Shown piece by piece: positions 27,313 through 34,870 of a stretch of DNA of 64,000 nt (position 1 is the first letter of the stretch; each line of letters begins with the position of its first letter). Where the stretch lies: the NCBI GenBank assembly GCA_910584655.1, contig CAJUBJ010000003.1, forward strand, positions 62,001 to 126,000, written 5' to 3'. Position numbers and translations under genes: made by a program. Origin of the DNA: an uncultured Bacilli bacterium. Its GTDB lineage: Bacteria; Bacillota_I; Bacilli_A; RF39; UBA660. Under the pieces are notes generated by a model that was not told where the DNA came from, ran no database searches, and saw nothing but the letters and a program-made list of their open reading frames with translations.

Positions 27313-28656
27313 ATGAATATTTTAGTTGTTAATCCACCTAATAAACCTTTTACAAATGAAACTATATTAGCTGAGCCACTTGATGTATTACAGATAGCAA
27401 CAGTGATTAAAGAAAGGTTTGAAAACGTTAAAGTTATTGATATGGATGTTAATAGAATGAAAAATAATATTAATGAATATTTAGGAAGTAATAATGTAAT
27501 TGTATTTGTTTATGATTATCAATTACCATTACATACGAGTGCTACGATAGATAATATATTTGAAATAATTAAAAATTTAAACAGAAAAAGCAAAGTAATT
27601 ATGATTGGTAAAACATCTACATATTCATATAGTAAGTTTTTAGAAAATGGTGTAGATATTGTTATAAAAGGTATTGCAGAAGAATTAATTAATGAAGTTA
27701 TAGAAAATGCATTTAATAAATCTAAATTGAATTTAATTCCAAATATTGTATATAAAGATGAAGATAAGGTTGTTATTACTAAGCAAGTGTTTATGCCAAA
27801 TAATTATAATAAACTACCTATGATAAACAGGGATTTTGTTGATATTAGTAAGTATATGGAAACTAGAACTATAATTACATCTCGCGGTTGTATAGGAGGG
27901 TGTAAGTTTTGTACTACTCCATACTATTTTAGGAAGTGGTGTGGGAAGAGTGCTACTGAAGTTGTTGATGAAATACAAATGATAATAAAAGAGTATAATG
28001 CTAAACAAATAATATTTTTAGATGATAATTCTACTGTTGATAAAAAGCGTATGATGAGAATTTGCAAATTAATAAAGTCAAGAAAAATAAAGTGCTTGTT
28101 TGGAGCTTTATGTAGTATTAAATGTTATGATGCAGAGATGTTAAAAGAAATGTATAGCGTTGGCTTTAGATGGATTCATTTTGGATTGGAGTCTGGAAGC
28201 TTAAAAGTTTTAAAGTTTATGAATAAAGAAATGGATATAAAAAGAGTTAAGGAAATAATTAAAGAAGTTAAAATGATGGAATATAGGGTAAGAACTAGCT
28301 TTATTTTAGATTATCCAGGTACAACAGCTAATGATTTAAAAAAGACACGAAAGTTAATTAAAGAAATACAGCCCCATGAACTTAGATTGCATTACTTAGC
28401 TTATAGATTTGGAACTCCTGTTTATGAAGAAAATGGAAATATTGTTAATAAAACACAATATATACATGGAAATAAGCCGAATATTGAAAATAAAGATTTG
28501 GAACATCAAATAGAACTTTTATTAAAAGATTTAAAGAAAATGAATTATGACATTATTACAGATAATGTAGATTGGATGAAATATAACAATCAAGATAAAA
28601 ATATTAAGTTAGCGGCTTTTGTGCCGATAAAGTATGGGATGTGTTGGTATGAGTAA
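27313..28656 (+). CDS. B12-binding-type radical SAM protein
   Basis: Residues 1-140 form a Rossmann-like domain of the kind that binds cobalamin in class B radical SAM enzymes (MNILVVNPPNKP, VIDMDVNRMK, VIVFVYDYQLP, GVDIVIKGIAEELI). The radical SAM cluster motif is SRGCIGGCKFC (CxxxCxxC) near residue 196, followed by IIFLDDNSTVDKKRM and HFGLESGSLKVLKFMNK typical of the TIM barrel of this superfamily. No classical DxHxxG base-off motif is visible, so cobalamin binding is not certain. At 447 residues it resembles Elp3/B12-type methylases and oxidoreductases. Translationally coupled to the next gene (8-base overlap). Substrate unknown. Confidence 0.85.
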   Translation: MNILVVNPPNKPFTNETILAEPLDVLQIATVIKERFENVKVIDMDVNRMKNNINEYLGSNNVIVFVYDYQLPLHTSATIDNIFEIIKNLNRKSKVIMIGKTSTYSYSKFLENGVDIVIKGIAEELINEVIENAFNKSKLNLIPNIVYKDEDKVVITKQVFMPNNYNKLPMINRDFVDISKYMETRTIITSRGCIGGCKFCTTPYYFRKWCGKSATEVVDEIQMIIKEYNAKQIIFLDDNSTVDKKRMMRICKLIKSRKIKCLFGALCSIKCYDAEMLKEMYSVGFRWIHFGLESGSLKVLKFMNKEMDIKRVKEIIKEVKMMEYRVRTSFILDYPGTTANDLKKTRKLIKEIQPHELRLHYLAYRFGTPVYEENGNIVNKTQYIHGNKPNIENKDLEHQIELLLKDLKKMNYDIITDNVDWMKYNNQDKNIKLAAFVPIKYGMCWYE

Positions 28657-30109
28657 TAGATTGATAGGTATTACTGGAGGAATGTCTGCTGGTAAAACAA
28701 CTGTTGCCAAAAAGATAGTAAGTGAAAATAAGGATTTTATTTATATAGATGTTGATGAATTTAGAAGAAGTTTATTTAAGGTGGAAAGTTATGTAAGTGA
28801 ATTAAAGAGAGTTATTCCAGAGTTGAATTTATATAAAGAAATTGATTCTGAAGTTCTTAATAAGTTTATTTATTTTAATAGTAATTATATGCAGGGATAT
28901 AAGAAGGTTCTTTATAGTTATTTAATAAAATATATAGATGGGCTTAAAGATAAAACTATTTTAGTAGATTGGGCTTTAATATTTAATGATGGTTTAGAAA
29001 ATCTATTTGAAAAAATAATTTATGTTGAAACTAATGTTCAAAATAGATTAGAAAGATTAAGTAATAGTGATTTATCAAAAGATGAAATATTACAAAGATT
29101 TAAATTACAAGAATTTGATAAAACTAAGTTAGCTTCAGATAATGTATTAGTTGTTAATAATGATATACAAGTTGATATGGAAGCAATACGGAGTTTTATT
29201 AATGGAATTGATTGTAAATTTACGTTACCTAATGATGGAGGAGGTAAAGCGATTTGGGAGATAACTCATAAGTGTAATTATGGATGTTCTTATTGTATAT
29301 TTTCTTGTAATAAGAATAGTAAGATTACTGGTGAATTAACAACTCTTGAATGTTTTCATATTATTGATGAACTTTGTAAGCATGATTTTAGACATTTAAA
29401 AATAACAGGTGGGGAACCTTTTATAAGAAAAGATATTATTGATATATTAAGATATGCAAGTAGTAAATTAGTAACGGATATTTCAACAAATGCATCTTTA
29501 CTTACAGAGGAGAAGGTTAGATTGCTAAATGAACTTAAGTTAAAAATGATTCATGTTAGTTTAGATGGAAATATGTTAGAACACGAATTGGTAAGAGGAG
29601 AAAATACGTATTTAAGAACAATTAGAGGATTAGAATTACTTAAAAAATCTACTAATAAAGTTAGGATTGGAGCAGTAATACATTCTAATAATGAGAAAAA
29701 TCTTGAAGGATTAGTTAAAGATTCAAGGAGTTTAGAAGCTGATGAAATAATATTTTCTATTATGGAACCAGTTGAGGGACAAGATAAAAGTTTATTTAAA
29801 AGAAGAGATACAAAGGAACTAATTAATGAACTTGAAGAATTAAAAGATAAATATAAAGGTAGAATAATTGTTAATTATAATTTTGGTCATCAGTCAGTAA
29901 ATGTTTGTAGATGTCCTGCAGGAGATAAATTTTTATACATAAATAATTTTGGTCAAGTAAGTCCATGCCCTTGGGTTCATGAAGTAGATAAGACTTGTAT
30001 ATCTGATATATCTTTAAAAGATAATTCTTTGGAAGAAGTATTAAAAGATAAGAAGTTAACTAAGTTTTTATGTTTAAAGAATAGTGGTAGATGTTATGGG
30101 AAGATTTGA
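28649..30109 (+). CDS. P-loop kinase (CoaE/AAA-type) fused to radical SAM domain
   Basis: Residues 1-185 contain GITGGMSAGKTTVAKKI (Walker A of a dephospho-CoA-kinase/nucleoside-kinase-like fold), DVDEFRRSL, TILVDWALIF and IIYVETNVQNRLERL (lid-like Arg region). Residues about 200-485 form a radical SAM domain with KCNYGCSYC (CxxxCxxC), ITGGEPFIRKDI and ISTNASLLTEE. A SPASM-like C-terminal Cys cluster follows (CRCPAGDKFLYI, SPCPWVH, CLKNSGRCYG). The order kinase then radical SAM/SPASM in one chain is unusual; SPASM proteins often modify peptides. A frame open from 28634 exists, but ATG 28649, overlapping the upstream stop, is the coupled start. The gene overlaps the DUF3419-like gene by 14 bases. 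Confidence 0.85.
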   Translation: MSNRLIGITGGMSAGKTTVAKKIVSENKDFIYIDVDEFRRSLFKVESYVSELKRVIPELNLYKEIDSEVLNKFIYFNSNYMQGYKKVLYSYLIKYIDGLKDKTILVDWALIFNDGLENLFEKIIYVETNVQNRLERLSNSDLSKDEILQRFKLQEFDKTKLASDNVLVVNNDIQVDMEAIRSFINGIDCKFTLPNDGGGKAIWEITHKCNYGCSYCIFSCNKNSKITGELTTLECFHIIDELCKHDFRHLKITGGEPFIRKDIIDILRYASSKLVTDISTNASLLTEEKVRLLNELKLKMIHVSLDGNMLEHELVRGENTYLRTIRGLELLKKSTNKVRIGAVIHSNNEKNLEGLVKDSRSLEADEIIFSIMEPVEGQDKSLFKRRDTKELINELEELKDKYKGRIIVNYNFGHQSVNVCRCPAGDKFLYINNFGQVSPCPWVHEVDKTCISDISLKDNSLEEVLKDKKLTKFLCLKNSGRCYGKI

Positions 30110-30596
30110 TAGTATTTATCCTTTTACAACAGAAAATATTGCTGGTTATATGAAGGATTTAGATTTAACTGGTAAGAAATGTATTACTGTTACAGGATCT
30201 GCTGATCATATTTTAAATATAGTAGCTAGAGGTGGACTTGATGTTACAACCTTTGATATTAATTCTTTAACAGAAAAATATATGGATTTAAAATTAGCAG
30301 CTTTAAAACAGCTTGATTTTAAAGATTTTGTTAATTTTCTTCTTTATGATTCAAAGATAAGTTTTGATTATAATATAATTTCTAGTTTGAATATGCAAGA
30401 TGATAGTAAAATGTTTTGGTTAGATAAGTTAAAGGAGCTTAATAATGATGGTAAGAGATTAATGCATTCAAAGTATTTTAATAGAAAATATTTTAATTCA
30501 GATAGTAAATTATGGCAGAATTTATATTTGAATGAAGATGGTTATAAGATAGTTAAAGAAAGAATTGATGGTTTAAAAATAAGTATATCAATATAA
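30096..30596 (+). CDS. DUF3419/BtaA-like aminocarboxypropyltransferase, N-terminal part (0 frame)
   Basis: GRFDSIYPFTTENIAGYM, then CITVTGSADHILNIV and LDVTTFDINSLTEKYMDLKL match the start and the SAM-binding Rossmann region of DUF3419 proteins, relatives of BtaA, which transfers the 3-amino-3-carboxypropyl group of SAM. The 0 frame stops at 30596, too early for the family. The missing C-terminal region continues in the -1 frame (30578-30907). A T TTA AAA heptamer at 30572-30578, in the correct 0-frame phase, lies at the junction. Either ribosomes slip there or one A was lost from the run. The start is coupled to the upstream gene; GTG 30084 is an alternative. Confidence 0.75.
   Translation: MGRFDSIYPFTTENIAGYMKDLDLTGKKCITVTGSADHILNIVARGGLDVTTFDINSLTEKYMDLKLAALKQLDFKDFVNFLLYDSKISFDYNIISSLNMQDDSKMFWLDKLKELNNDGKRLMHSKYFNRKYFNSDSKLWQNLYLNEDGYKIVKERIDGLKISISI
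30572..30578 (+). other. Candidate -1 ribosomal frameshift site
   Basis: T TTA AAA in the X XXY YYZ form, with TTA and AAA read as 0-frame codons. A -1 slip gives TTT AAA and continues AAT AAG TAT in the frame that encodes the missing DUF3419 C-terminus. The 0-frame stop follows 16 bases later. A one-base loss from the A-run would produce the same picture. Confidence 0.5.
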
Positions 30597-30907
30597 GTTT
30601 AGAATATTTAGAACTTGATGAAAATTATGATTATATGTTTTTATCCAATATATCTGATTATATAGGGATGATGTATGGAAGAGAAGGATTAGTAAGGTAT
30701 CGAGATTTGATGTACAAATTTTTAGAGAGAGTAAAAATAATTTATATGGCTTATTTGTATGATATTGGAAATAATAATCCAAGAAGTGATATTGATGATT
30801 TAATTAAAGTTGATGAAATTTTTGAAAATTATAAAATAGAAAAGTTTAGAAGTGCACTTGAAGGTAAGGAAGAAATAAGTGATGGTGTAATAATATTGAG
30901 GAGATGA
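30578..30907 (+). CDS. DUF3419/BtaA-like protein, C-terminal part (-1 frame)
   Basis: From the slip site this frame reads NKYINISLEYLELDENYDYM followed by FLSNISDYIGMMYGREGLVR, matching the late acidic/FLSNISDY strand of SAM-dependent transferases and so completing the domain begun at 30096. There is a stop in this frame at 30566, so it cannot begin much earlier. The only ATG with room is 30635, which would start inside a core strand and has no good ribosome binding site. Joined to the N-terminal part it gives about 270 residues, a sensible family size. It ends four bases before the ESR-repeat gene. Confidence 0.65.
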   Translation, partial: NKYINISLEYLELDENYDYMFLSNISDYIGMMYGREGLVRYRDLMYKFLERVKIIYMAYLYDIGNNNPRSDIDDLIKVDEIFENYKIEKFRSALEGKEEISDGVIILRR

Positions 30908-30911
30908 TTGT

Positions 30912-31463
30912 ATGTACGAAAGTAGAGAAGCAAGTGAAAGTAGAGGAATAAGTTATCAAAGTTATGGTTATGCTTCAGAGAGTAGAGAGTCAAGTGAAAG
31001 TAGAAGTGGAGTTTATGGAAGTTATGGTGAATCTTTAGAAAGCAGAGTTTCTAGTGAATCTTGTACACCTATAATTAGAGGAAGGGAATTAACTTTTAAT
31101 TCTACACATCAAACTATAGTAAAGAAAAGTGATGCATCTATTCCAGCAAAATATAATAATTTTGATGATATAGATACTTTAATTGAGCAATTAGAAGTAA
31201 CAATTCCAATTTTGGAGCAATTACAAAGTAGAGGAGAAAAATATAGTAAATCGTTACAAAGGCGACAACAACAGATTGAAAAGTTAAGACAATTAAGAGA
31301 GGATAGATTAATTAGTGAGATAGAAAAAGAAAGTGATGCTTTTGAAGAAAAGATAAATGAAGTTAAAAGATTAACTAAAACACCTAAAAAAAGTAAATCG
31401 TCATCTTCAGGTTATAGTGGGTGGTCTTCAGAAAGTAGAGACTCTGGAGAAAGTAGATGGTAA
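30912..31463 (+). CDS. ESR-repeat low-complexity protein (possible modified substrate), function unknown
   Basis: The N-terminal ~50 residues repeat Glu-Ser-Arg units with Tyr/Gly spacers (YESREASESRGISYQSYG, ASESRESSESRSGVYGSYG, ESLESRVSSESCTP). The middle is a predicted coiled coil (residues ~90-160, for example LQRRQQQIEKLRQLREDRL). The last 20 residues return to the theme (SGWSSESRDSGESRW). No known family is recognised. It sits between radical SAM/DUF3419 genes and an ATP-grasp ligase whose start lies right after its stop, so it is a plausible protein substrate of these enzymes, but this is inference. TTGAGGAG precedes the gene. Confidence 0.7.
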   Translation: MYESREASESRGISYQSYGYASESRESSESRSGVYGSYGESLESRVSSESCTPIIRGRELTFNSTHQTIVKKSDASIPAKYNNFDDIDTLIEQLEVTIPILEQLQSRGEKYSKSLQRRQQQIEKLRQLREDRLISEIEKESDAFEEKINEVKRLTKTPKKSKSSSSGYSGWSSESRDSGESRW

Positions 31464-31464
31464 G

Positions 31465-32505
31465 ATGCAAAATATTTATAGAAACTTGCATTCTAATCAA
31501 AAAATTTTAATTTACGAAATGTTATGTCGTGGTATTAGTGTTGAAGTATTGAATGAAGATTTGGAACTTATTAAGGCTTCATATAAAGGTCATGATGAGT
31601 TGATATATGATAGAGATTCTTCTATTACACCATATAGTGTTTCAGTATTAGCAGGCGATAAAGGAATTACAAAAGAAATATTAAATAGTAATGGTATTAG
31701 TGTTCCGACTGGTGCGGTCTTTAGTGCTAATTATGTTTCTGATATATTAAAAGCTTTTGAAATATTAGATGGACCAGTTGTTTTAAAACCAGTTTTTGGA
31801 TCACACGGATATGATGTTTATACAGATTTAAGGACAAAAGAAGAAGTTATTGAAGCATTGGCGAAGATTGTTAAAGCAAAGGGAGATAAAGCTAAAATTG
31901 TAATTGAGGAATACTTTAAAGCTCAAGAATTTAGAGTATTTGTTACAAAGAACAGAGATTATGCTGTATTACTTAGAGATCCAGCACATGTATATGGAGA
32001 TGGAACTAGGACAATAAGAGAGTTAATAGATATTGAAAATTATCGAAGAATGAATCCAAGAACTAATGCTTTATGTGAAATATTAGTTGATGATGAGATG
32101 TTTAGATATATGGAAAAAAATGGAATTAGAATGAATGATATTCCAGGAATGGGAGAAAAGGTTTATTTAAGACCTAATTCTAATGTGGCAATGGGAGGAA
32201 TATGTGAGGATTATACAGATAAAGTTCATTCTAGTGTGATAGACATTGGAATGAGAGTATTAGAATCTTTTCCTGGAATGCCATATGTTGGAATAGATTA
32301 TATGACAAATACAATTACAGAACTACAAAATCCTGATAGTTATAGAATTATTGAAATAAATACAGTTCCTGGAGTACATATGCATTTTCGTCCAGCAATT
32401 GGCAAGTCACAAAATATTGCCAAGTATATAGTTGATTTAATTTATCCAGAAACAAAAGAAAGAAGTGAGGAATATGAAAGAAAAAAATCTTTATCAAAAT
32501 TCTAG
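31465..32505 (+). CDS. ATP-grasp ligase (CphA/GshF C-terminal-like)
   Basis: The ATP-grasp core is clear: ITKEILNSNGISVPTGAVF, GPVVLKPVFGSHGYDVY (Lys and Gly-rich loop), IVIEEYFKAQEFRVFV (Glu-Glu-x-hydrophobic hinge), VYGDGTRTIRELIDIEN, SNVAMGGICEDYTDKVH, VGIDYMT and YRIIEINTVPG with the metal-binding E-x-N. The GDGTRTI and GG...T-x-x-VH segments resemble the ATP-grasp domains of cyanophycin synthetase and GshF, which add amino acids to a carboxylate. A substrate in this operon could be the ESR-repeat protein just upstream. A longer frame begins at 31417 inside that gene; ATG 31465 directly after its stop is more likely. It overlaps the methyltransferase gene by 32 bases. Confidence 0.85.
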   Translation: MQNIYRNLHSNQKILIYEMLCRGISVEVLNEDLELIKASYKGHDELIYDRDSSITPYSVSVLAGDKGITKEILNSNGISVPTGAVFSANYVSDILKAFEILDGPVVLKPVFGSHGYDVYTDLRTKEEVIEALAKIVKAKGDKAKIVIEEYFKAQEFRVFVTKNRDYAVLLRDPAHVYGDGTRTIRELIDIENYRRMNPRTNALCEILVDDEMFRYMEKNGIRMNDIPGMGEKVYLRPNSNVAMGGICEDYTDKVHSSVIDIGMRVLESFPGMPYVGIDYMTNTITELQNPDSYRIIEINTVPGVHMHFRPAIGKSQNIAKYIVDLIYPETKERSEEYERKKSLSKF

Positions 32506-33166
32506 TGCCTATTATGAAAATAATGATTATTATGAAATTTTTAGTAGGGCGGAAGATGGCGAAGGAAAGGTCACAAAATATTTGATGGAGAGAGCTAAGG
32601 ATAAAATAGTTTTAGATGCAGGCTGTGGAACAGGAAAGTTTTTAAATATTTTAGAAAATGTAGCAAGTAAATATATTGGTGTAGATTTGTCATTTGATCA
32701 ACTTATTAAAGCACAAATGAAACGTAAAAAAGAATCATCTAGTTTTATAAATGCTAATTTAAAAGATTTAATGCTTGCAGATGATTCTATAGATTTAATT
32801 ATATCTCCTTGGGTACTTGGAACAGTATTAGATATAAAAGAAAGAGAAGAATGTTTACATGAGTTAAAAAGAGTACTTAAACCAGGTGGAAAGATTATTT
32901 TAATTGAAAATGATGAAGGTAGTGAGTTTGAAACTTTAAGAAATAGAGATAAAGATTTAAGAACTCGTAATTATAATGATTGGATTATCAGTAATGATTT
33001 TAATATTGCAAAGCAGATTGATACAAAATTTATTTTTAATAGTTTTGTTGAAGCAAGAAATTGTTTTTTAGAGATATATGGTGATGATATAGCAAATAAA
33101 ATTAAAAGTGAGATTATAGAGCATAAGATAATATTATTTGAATTTGTTAAAGGGACGACAGAATAA
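32474..33166 (+). CDS. SAM-dependent class I methyltransferase
   Basis: KIVLDAGCGTGKFLNIL is motif I of class I methyltransferases, YIGVDLSFDQL supplies the ribose-binding acid, IDLIISPWVLGTVLDI is motif II/post-II and LKPGGKIILIEND is motif III. It has 230 residues and no membrane segment. The start ATG 32474 overlaps the ATP-grasp gene and has GTGAGG upstream. As the fifth SAM-using or SAM-making protein in this stretch it is probably part of the same pathway. Its acceptor is unknown. Confidence 0.88.
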   Translation: MKEKNLYQNSSAYYENNDYYEIFSRAEDGEGKVTKYLMERAKDKIVLDAGCGTGKFLNILENVASKYIGVDLSFDQLIKAQMKRKKESSSFINANLKDLMLADDSIDLIISPWVLGTVLDIKEREECLHELKRVLKPGGKIILIENDEGSEFETLRNRDKDLRTRNYNDWIISNDFNIAKQIDTKFIFNSFVEARNCFLEIYGDDIANKIKSEIIEHKIILFEFVKGTTE

Positions 33167-33189
33167 GTTGTCTTTTTTTATAAAAAACA

Positions 33190-33262
33190 TACACTTTGTA
33201 AAAAAATGTAACAAAGTGTATTGACAAACATGGTTACTTTGTATTAAAATGTAACTATGTGA
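33190..33262 (+). promoter_or_regulatory. Promoter with repeated ACTTTGT operator-like elements
   Basis: TTGACA (33221-33226) and TTAAAA/TAAAAT (33244-33250) give a promoter for the CPCC gene array. Around it ACACTTTGT (33191-33199) and ACAAAGTGT (33211-33219) form a perfect 9-base inverted repeat upstream of the -35. A further TTACTTTGTA (33234-33243) lies in the spacer, followed by GTAAC after the -10. Such spaced copies around a promoter suggest a dedicated repressor or activator. Confidence 0.6.
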
Positions 33263-33275
33263 GGGAGATGATAAG

Positions 33276-33536
33276 ATGAAGGTACTAAAAGAGGGACCAG
33301 GTTGGTCATTAGAACAAACATGTACAGGATTTGGAAATGGTGGTGGAGGATGTGGAGCTTTACTTGCAGTAGAAAAAGAAGATATTTATCAAACATCTAG
33401 TACTGACTATACAGGTGATACTGATTATTTTTGGACTTTTAAATGCCCATGTTGTGGAGTTGAAACAGATATTCCAGATAAGTTGGTTCCATCAGGAGTT
33501 CGAAATCTTGCAAGAGGAAAAAGATTAAGAAGATAA
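33276..33536 (+). CDS. CPCC mini-protein paralog 1 (putative zinc-binding)
   Basis: First of five tandem paralogs. It has 86 residues with the shared order W-x(5)-C, GGGGCGALLAVE, DIY and FKCPCCGVETDIP, then a basic tail. Four Cys (one near residue 16, one in GGGGC, two in CPCC) could bind one zinc ion in a rubredoxin- or zinc-ribbon-like fold. No transmembrane segment. No named family is recognised. It is the promoter-proximal gene behind the repeat-rich promoter at 33190-33262, with GAGGGAG before the start. Confidence 0.7.
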   Translation: MKVLKEGPGWSLEQTCTGFGNGGGGCGALLAVEKEDIYQTSSTDYTGDTDYFWTFKCPCCGVETDIPDKLVPSGVRNLARGKRLRR

Positions 33537-33552
33537 GAGAAAGGAGATTATT

Positions 33553-33873
33553 ATGAATGTAATAAGTAATCCTATTTTAGTTAGCTGGAATATACACAAG
33601 AAATGCGATGATAATGATATTTATGGTGTAATAGGTTGTGGGGCTACATTAGAAGTAGATTATACTGATATTTATACAAAGAAGTACGAAAAAGGATATT
33701 GGAGTTCAAGTGACCAAGAGTTTGTTAGTTATATGGCTCATTCTTTTTGGTTTAAGTGTCCGTGTTGTGGCAAAGAAAATTCTATTGGTGAAGAAGAAAT
33801 TCCAGAAAAGATTAGAATAATAATACTAAATTCAGAAAAAGAAAAAAGTAAGAAGACTAAGAAAAAATCTTAA
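33553..33873 (+). CDS. CPCC mini-protein paralog 2 (putative zinc-binding)
   Basis: Shares the array pattern: VSWNIHKKC, IGCGATLEVDYTDIYTK, then FWFKCPCCGKENSI and EEIPEKIR, ending in a Lys-rich tail. The insert between DIY and the CPCC motif is longer than in paralog 1. AAAGGAG precedes ATG. It is most similar to paralog 3 (EVDYTDIY in both), suggesting a recent duplication of that pair. Confidence 0.7.
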   Translation: MNVISNPILVSWNIHKKCDDNDIYGVIGCGATLEVDYTDIYTKKYEKGYWSSSDQEFVSYMAHSFWFKCPCCGKENSIGEEEIPEKIRIIILNSEKEKSKKTKKKS

Positions 33874-33890
33874 TAGTAAGGGTGGTAGAA

Positions 33891-34202
33891 ATGAAGGTTA
33901 TAAAAGATCCAGTTCCAATTAGTTGGAGTATAGAAAAGATGTGTAAAGCTGATTTAAATAGGGATGAAATAGGTTGTGAAGCAATATTAGAAGTTGACTA
34001 TACAGATATATATTTAAAAACTCAACAAAGATTTAGATCAACTGGTGATGGTGAAGGATATACAGAAACTTTTAGAATATTTGCTTTTAAGTGCCCATGT
34101 TGTGGATCAGAAAGTGAAGTAAAGTGTAGTGAAATTCCTGATAAAATTAAAAAAGTAATTGAAAAAAAAGAAAAAGAGAAAAGAATGGAATTAAAAAAAT
34201 AA
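33891..34202 (+). CDS. CPCC mini-protein paralog 3 (putative zinc-binding)
   Basis: ISWSIEKMC, IGCEAILEVDYTDIYLK, FAFKCPCCGSESEV and EIPDKIKKVIEKK reproduce the array pattern. The GTG at 33882 lies in the AGGGTGG binding site, so ATG 33891 is the likely start. The Lys/Glu-rich tail is longer than in paralog 1. Confidence 0.7.
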   Translation: MKVIKDPVPISWSIEKMCKADLNRDEIGCEAILEVDYTDIYLKTQQRFRSTGDGEGYTETFRIFAFKCPCCGSESEVKCSEIPDKIKKVIEKKEKEKRMELKK

Positions 34203-34228
34203 AATTTAAATATTAAAGGAGTAAATGT

Positions 34229-34525
34229 ATGCAAGTAATAGAAAGCTCACAAGTGTGGAAAATAGAAAAAGAATGTATTGCTAATAAAACTAATGGTAGA
34301 GGTTGTGAAGCAGTGTTAGAGGTTGAAGCTGTGGATATCTATTTAAGTTATCAACATGATAATGATAAGAACTATTACTTGTATACTTTTAGATGTCCTT
34401 GTTGTAATAAAGAGACTATAATACCAGAAGATGAGATTCCTCTTGATGTTAGAAGAGCAATATTAAATATTGAACAAGCGAATGGAAAAAAAATTATGAA
34501 TTTAAGAAAACTAGGTTATAGATAA
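34229..34525 (+). CDS. CPCC mini-protein paralog 4 (putative zinc-binding)
   Basis: VWKIEKEC, GRGCEAVLEVEAVDIYLS, YTFRCPCCNKETII and EIPLDVRRAIL show the conserved order, with CCN in place of CCG, a feature shared with paralog 5. AAAGGAG precedes ATG. About 98 residues, soluble, basic C-terminus. Confidence 0.7.
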   Translation: MQVIESSQVWKIEKECIANKTNGRGCEAVLEVEAVDIYLSYQHDNDKNYYLYTFRCPCCNKETIIPEDEIPLDVRRAILNIEQANGKKIMNLRKLGYR

Positions 34526-34546
34526 TTAAAATAAGGGGGATTAATT

Positions 34547-34870
34547 GTGAAAATATTGAGTGAAGGGAAAAAATGGTCAACTACTTGTAAGTGTGTAGGA
34601 ATAGGAATAGAAGGTGGAGGATGTTGGGCAACATTAGAAGTGGAAGCAGAAGATATATATGCGATTTCTGTTTTTAAAGAAGATGAAACACCAGATTTTA
34701 TGTATGGAAGAAGTGAATATTGCTATACATTTAAATGTCCTTGTTGTAATATAGAAGCAGAGATATGTGGCGATAAATTGCCTATTAATGTGAAAAGACA
34801 AGCTTTAGATAGAATAAAGAAGAGTGCTAAAGTAATAAGACTAACTAAGAATGGGAGAATGTATTTATGA
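34547..34870 (+). CDS. CPCC mini-protein paralog 5 (putative zinc-binding), GTG start
   Basis: KWSTTCKC, GGGCWATLEVEAEDIYAI, YTFKCPCCNIEAEI and KLPINVKRQAL carry the array pattern. It begins with GTG, with AAGGGGG at the right distance. Its stop overlaps the start of the NrtR-like gene (ATGA), so the two are translationally coupled, which ties the Nudix regulator to this array. Confidence 0.7.
   Translation: MKILSEGKKWSTTCKCVGIGIEGGGCWATLEVEAEDIYAISVFKEDETPDFMYGRSEYCYTFKCPCCNIEAEICGDKLPINVKRQALDRIKKSAKVIRLTKNGRMYL

Noticed and set aside
30635..30907. Independent 90-residue gene starting at ATG 30635
   Set aside because: It would start in the middle of a core strand of the DUF3419 fold and lacks a ribosome binding site; the -1 continuation from 30578 explains it better.
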